The position numbers and the translations under genes were made by a program. The notes below the pieces were generated by a model, which was not told where the DNA came from, did no database searches, and saw only the letters and a list, made by a program, of their open reading frames with translations. A stretch of 44,389 nt of DNA from an uncultured Ruminococcus sp. (lineage in GTDB: Bacteria > Bacillota > Clostridia > Lachnospirales > Lachnospiraceae), in contig CAKRLG010000020.1 in NCBI GenBank assembly GCA_934359255.1, forward strand, positions 1 through 44,389. Direction: 5' to 3'. Within the stretch, counting starts at the first letter, position 1; every line of letters starts with the position of its first letter. Below, one piece after another: positions 42,593 to 44,389 of this stretch.

Positions 42593-42621
42593 AGTATAAC
42601 ATATACTCCCTAAAAAAGCAA
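42593..42621 (-). promoter_or_regulatory. rpmE promoter
   Basis: Minus strand TTGCTT (42616-42621), 17 bases, TATACT (42593-42598) with extended TGT. The -35 overlaps a small hairpin AAAAGC-ACTT-GCTTTT (42614-42629) that covers the rho stop codon and could act as a weak rho terminator. Confidence 0.65.
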
Positions 42622-42627
42622 GTGCTT

Positions 42628-43944
42628 TTAGATAAATTTCTGATTCTTTACCTGATTTACCAGTTCCTGATTGTTTCTGGTTTTTGTAAACATGTTCAGG
42701 ATGTTTTCCACCGCCTCATCCGCTTTCATACCATTCAACGCTTTTCGCATGATATAGACAGCTTCCTGTTCATCCTGACTCAGTAAAAGATCCTCTCTTC
42801 TTGTTCCGGATTTTGCGATATCAATGGCCGGGAACACTCTCTTTTCCTGCAGTTTCCGATCCAGCACCAGCTCCATATTACCAGTGCCCTTAAATTCTTC
42901 ATATACAACATCATCCATCTTACTTCCGGTATCCACAAGTGCTGTGGCAAGAATAGTAAGGCTTCCGCCCTCTCTCATATTTCTTGCCGCACCGAAGAAG
43001 CGTTTCGGCATATGCAGAGCTGCCGGATCAAGACCACCGGAAAGTGTTCTTCCGCTTGGCGGAACGGTCAGGTTGTATGCCCTTGCCAGTCGTGTGATAC
43101 TATCAATAAAGATTGTAACGTCTTTCTTATGTTCTACCAGACGTTTTGCCCGTTCAATAGTCATCTCAGATACCCGTTTGTGATGCTCCGGCTGCTCATC
43201 AAACGTAGAATAGATGACTTCCACATTGTCTCCGCGAATTGCTTCCCTGATATCCGTTACTTCCTCCGGGCGTTCATCGATCAGAAGAATGATCAGATGC
43301 ATATCCGGGCTGTTTCGAAGAATGGACTGTGCTGCCTCTTTTAACAGGGTCGTTTTACCTGCCTTCGGCGGAGATACGATCATACCTCTCTGACCTTTTC
43401 CGATCGGACTGATCAGATCTACGATCCGCATCGCCATACTTCCGCCTGGGCGTTCCAGGCGAAGACGGGAATCCGGAAAAATCGGGGTCATATCTTCAAA
43501 GCTATATCGCTTCGTATTTTCATTCGGTGACATGCCGTTGATAGAAGTCACATACAGCAGCGCTCCAAACTTTTCATTTTCTTTTCTTACTCTTGTACTT
43601 CCCCGTACAATATCTCCCGTTTTCAGATTAAAGCGGCGGATCTGTGAAGGGGATACATACACATCATTCTCACCCGGCATATAATTATCACTGCGGATGA
43701 ATCCATAACCGTCAGTAAGCACTTCCAGAATACCGTTTGCCTCGATTCCACTGTCCAGCTGCCCAAATTCTGCTTTTTTATCCTCGATCTGTTTTTCCTG
43801 CTGTTTTTCCTGCTCTTTCGCATCCTCATCCAGCATCCGCTGTACCAGTTCCTCTTTTCTCAGAGCAGAGATTCCTTTCAATCCCCTTGCTTTGGCTACT
43901 TCCCGAAGTTCTCCGGCTGATAATGATTCGTATTTTTCTCTCAT
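42628..43944 (-). CDS. rho: Transcription termination factor Rho
   Basis: Hexameric RNA helicase. N-terminal helix bundle (about 1-40), a short Gln/Glu/Lys-rich insert (40-62), the cold-shock RNA-binding domain ([18 protein letters not shown]), then the ATPase: Walker A PPKAGKTT (192-199), Walker [15 protein letters not shown]-loop and R-loop ([19 protein letters not shown]). 438 residues. The start at 43944 has AAAGGA 8 bases upstream; an ATGCGATGA mini-frame sits between them. Confidence 0.97.
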   Translation of the reverse strand: MREKYESLSAGELREVAKARGLKGISALRKEELVQRMLDEDAKEQEKQQEKQIEDKKAEFGQLDSGIEANGILEVLTDGYGFIRSDNYMPGENDVYVSPSQIRRFNLKTGDIVRGSTRVRKENEKFGALLYVTSINGMSPNENTKRYSFEDMTPIFPDSRLRLERPGGSMAMRIVDLISPIGKGQRGMIVSPPKAGKTTLLKEAAQSILRNSPDMHLIILLIDERPEEVTDIREAIRGDNVEVIYSTFDEQPEHHKRVSEMTIERAKRLVEHKKDVTIFIDSITRLARAYNLTVPPSGRTLSGGLDPAALHMPKRFFGAARNMREGGSLTILATALVDTGSKMDDVVYEEFKGTGNMELVLDRKLQEKRVFPAIDIAKSGTRREDLLLSQDEQEAVYIMRKALNGMKADEAVENILNMFTKTRNNQELVNQVKNQKFI

Positions 43945-43991
43945 CGCATGATTCCTTTCTATATGTCCGATCTGACACCTGAGATGGTTCT

Positions 43992-44020
43992 AGCCTACCA
44001 TCGTGTCTGCGTTTTGTCAA
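43992..44020 (-). promoter_or_regulatory. rho promoter
   Basis: Minus strand perfect TTGACA (44015-44020), 17 bases, TAGGCT (43992-43997) with extended TGG. Leader about 40 bases. The -35 starts one base after the stop of the short ORF at 44022-44090. Confidence 0.62.
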
Positions 44021-44021
44021 C

Positions 44022-44090
44022 TTATGCCTCTGCTTTACCTAGGAAAATTTCCCCTGCAAGATCCGCCAGCCATTTTCTTTCTTTCATCAT
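44022..44090 (-). CDS. Candidate 22-residue small protein upstream of rho
   Basis: ATGATG start at 44090 with a strong AAGGAGG site (44098-44104) 7 bases upstream, then 22 codons ending TAA at 44022. The peptide MMKERKWLADLAGEIFLGKA(EA) is basic at the N-terminus and amphipathic. It lies in the 237-base gap between tRNA-Leu and rho. No good promoter was found upstream, so it could be read from the tRNA transcript or be a chance frame. No family recognised. Confidence 0.4.
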   Translation of the reverse strand: MMKERKWLADLAGEIFLGKAEA

Positions 44091-44181
44091 ACAATGGCCT
44101 CCTTTTCATTTTTCTATCATGTTTTATTATCTGGGAAATTAATGAGAATCTAAGATATGAACATCAGCAATTTCTATAAAA

Positions 44182-44261
44182 TGCGGTTAGTGGGACTCGA
44201 ACCCACACGGTTGCCCACTGGCACCTAAAACCAGCGCGTCTGCCAATTCCGCCATAACCGC
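44182..44261 (-). tRNA. tRNA-Leu (UAG)
   Basis: Acceptor stem GCGGTTA/TAACCGC, D arm GGCGGAATTGGCAGACGC, anticodon loop TTTAGGT giving UAG (reads CUN codons), a short class II variable arm, T arm GTGGGTTCGAGTCCCAC and discriminator A. No CCA encoded. Confidence 0.95.
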
Positions 44262-44288
44262 CTGTGTATTTGGTCTGCACATAAAATG

Positions 44289-44314
44289 AAAAAGGACAAG
44301 CACTAGGCTTGTCC
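44289..44314 (-). terminator. Hairpin with U run between tRNA-Lys and tRNA-Leu
   Basis: Minus strand GGACAAGC-CTAGT-GCTTGTCC, an 8-bp perfect stem, followed by T5. It looks like an intrinsic terminator after tRNA-Lys, but only 28 bases separate it from tRNA-Leu. Confidence 0.68.
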
Positions 44315-44316
44315 AA

Positions 44317-44389
44317 TGAGACATCGGGGATTCGAACCCCGGACAACTTGATTAAAAGTCAAGTGCTCTACCAACTGAGCTAATATCCC
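44317..44389 (-). tRNA. tRNA-Lys (UUU)
   Basis: Complete 73-base tRNA whose 5' end is the last base of the window. Acceptor stem GGGATAT/ATGTCTC with two wobble pairs, anticodon loop CTTTTAA giving UUU, T arm CGGGGTTCGAATCCCCG, discriminator A, no CCA. It decodes AAA/AAG and is therefore an expected t6A substrate of the TsaB/D/E system encoded in this window. Confidence 0.95.

Overview
The window looks like chromosomal DNA from an anaerobic, low-to-moderate GC Gram-positive bacterium of the class Clostridia, most likely family Lachnospiraceae. The grounds are gene content and style: strong AGGAGG ribosome-binding sites, near-consensus sigma-A promoters with 17-base spacers, tRNA genes without an encoded CCA, a class III (oxygen-sensitive) ribonucleotide reductase, an F-type ATP synthase whose c subunit carries a sodium-type site, and several families typical of Firmicutes (DUF1836, DUF4364, DUF1540, YerC/TrpR-like, YqhQ/DUF1385). 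The assignment rests on recognition; no database search was run. I see no insertion sequence, prophage, CRISPR array or pseudogene. This is mostly a housekeeping region.

Layout from left to right. 1-400 (minus strand): two tRNA-Ser genes run toward an rRNA promoter and leader that leave the left edge. 464-5348 (minus): an operon of a YcxB-like membrane protein, tsaE, tsaB, rimI, rnz, tsaD and ispD, joining t6A tRNA modification, tRNA 3' processing, protein acetylation and isoprenoid synthesis. 5357-10999 (minus): a GH32 sucrose hydrolase, an RlmD-type 23S rRNA methyltransferase, a small acidic-tailed membrane protein and the helicase PcrA. 11257-11868 (plus): a DUF1836 regulator. 11953-19163 (minus): a complete ATP synthase operon in the order atpZ-like, atpI-like, B, E, F, H, A, G, D, C. 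19489-23536: a YerC-like repressor, a radical SAM/DUF4364 gene pair on plus, rarA and a polysaccharide deacetylase. 23633-24984 (minus): infC-rpmI-rplT behind an L20-type leader. 25215-26787: a lipoprotein (plus) and a DUF1540 protein (minus). 26899-32868: argCJBD (minus), divergent from argG (plus), with ARG-box-like operators between them. 32970-35580 (minus): nrdD with a fused redoxin domain, preceded by two NrdR boxes. 35653-44020 (minus): rho, rpmE, yqhQ, prmC, prfA, glmM, a TPR lipoprotein and hflX. 44182-44389 (minus): tRNA-Leu and tRNA-Lys.

The genes group into translation and tRNA/rRNA maturation (tsaBDE, rnz, rimI, rlmD, infC, rpmI, rplT, rpmE, prfA, prmC, hflX), energy (atp), arginine biosynthesis, deoxynucleotide supply under anaerobiosis, and DNA/RNA maintenance (pcrA, rarA, rho). 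The most interesting signals are the NrdD-redoxin fusion under apparent NrdR control, the two-carboxylate Na+-type c subunit, the AUU start of infC behind an attenuator-like leader, the arg operators, a 22-codon ORF with a strong ribosome-binding site just upstream of the rho promoter, and an orphan plus-strand terminator beside the NrdR boxes.
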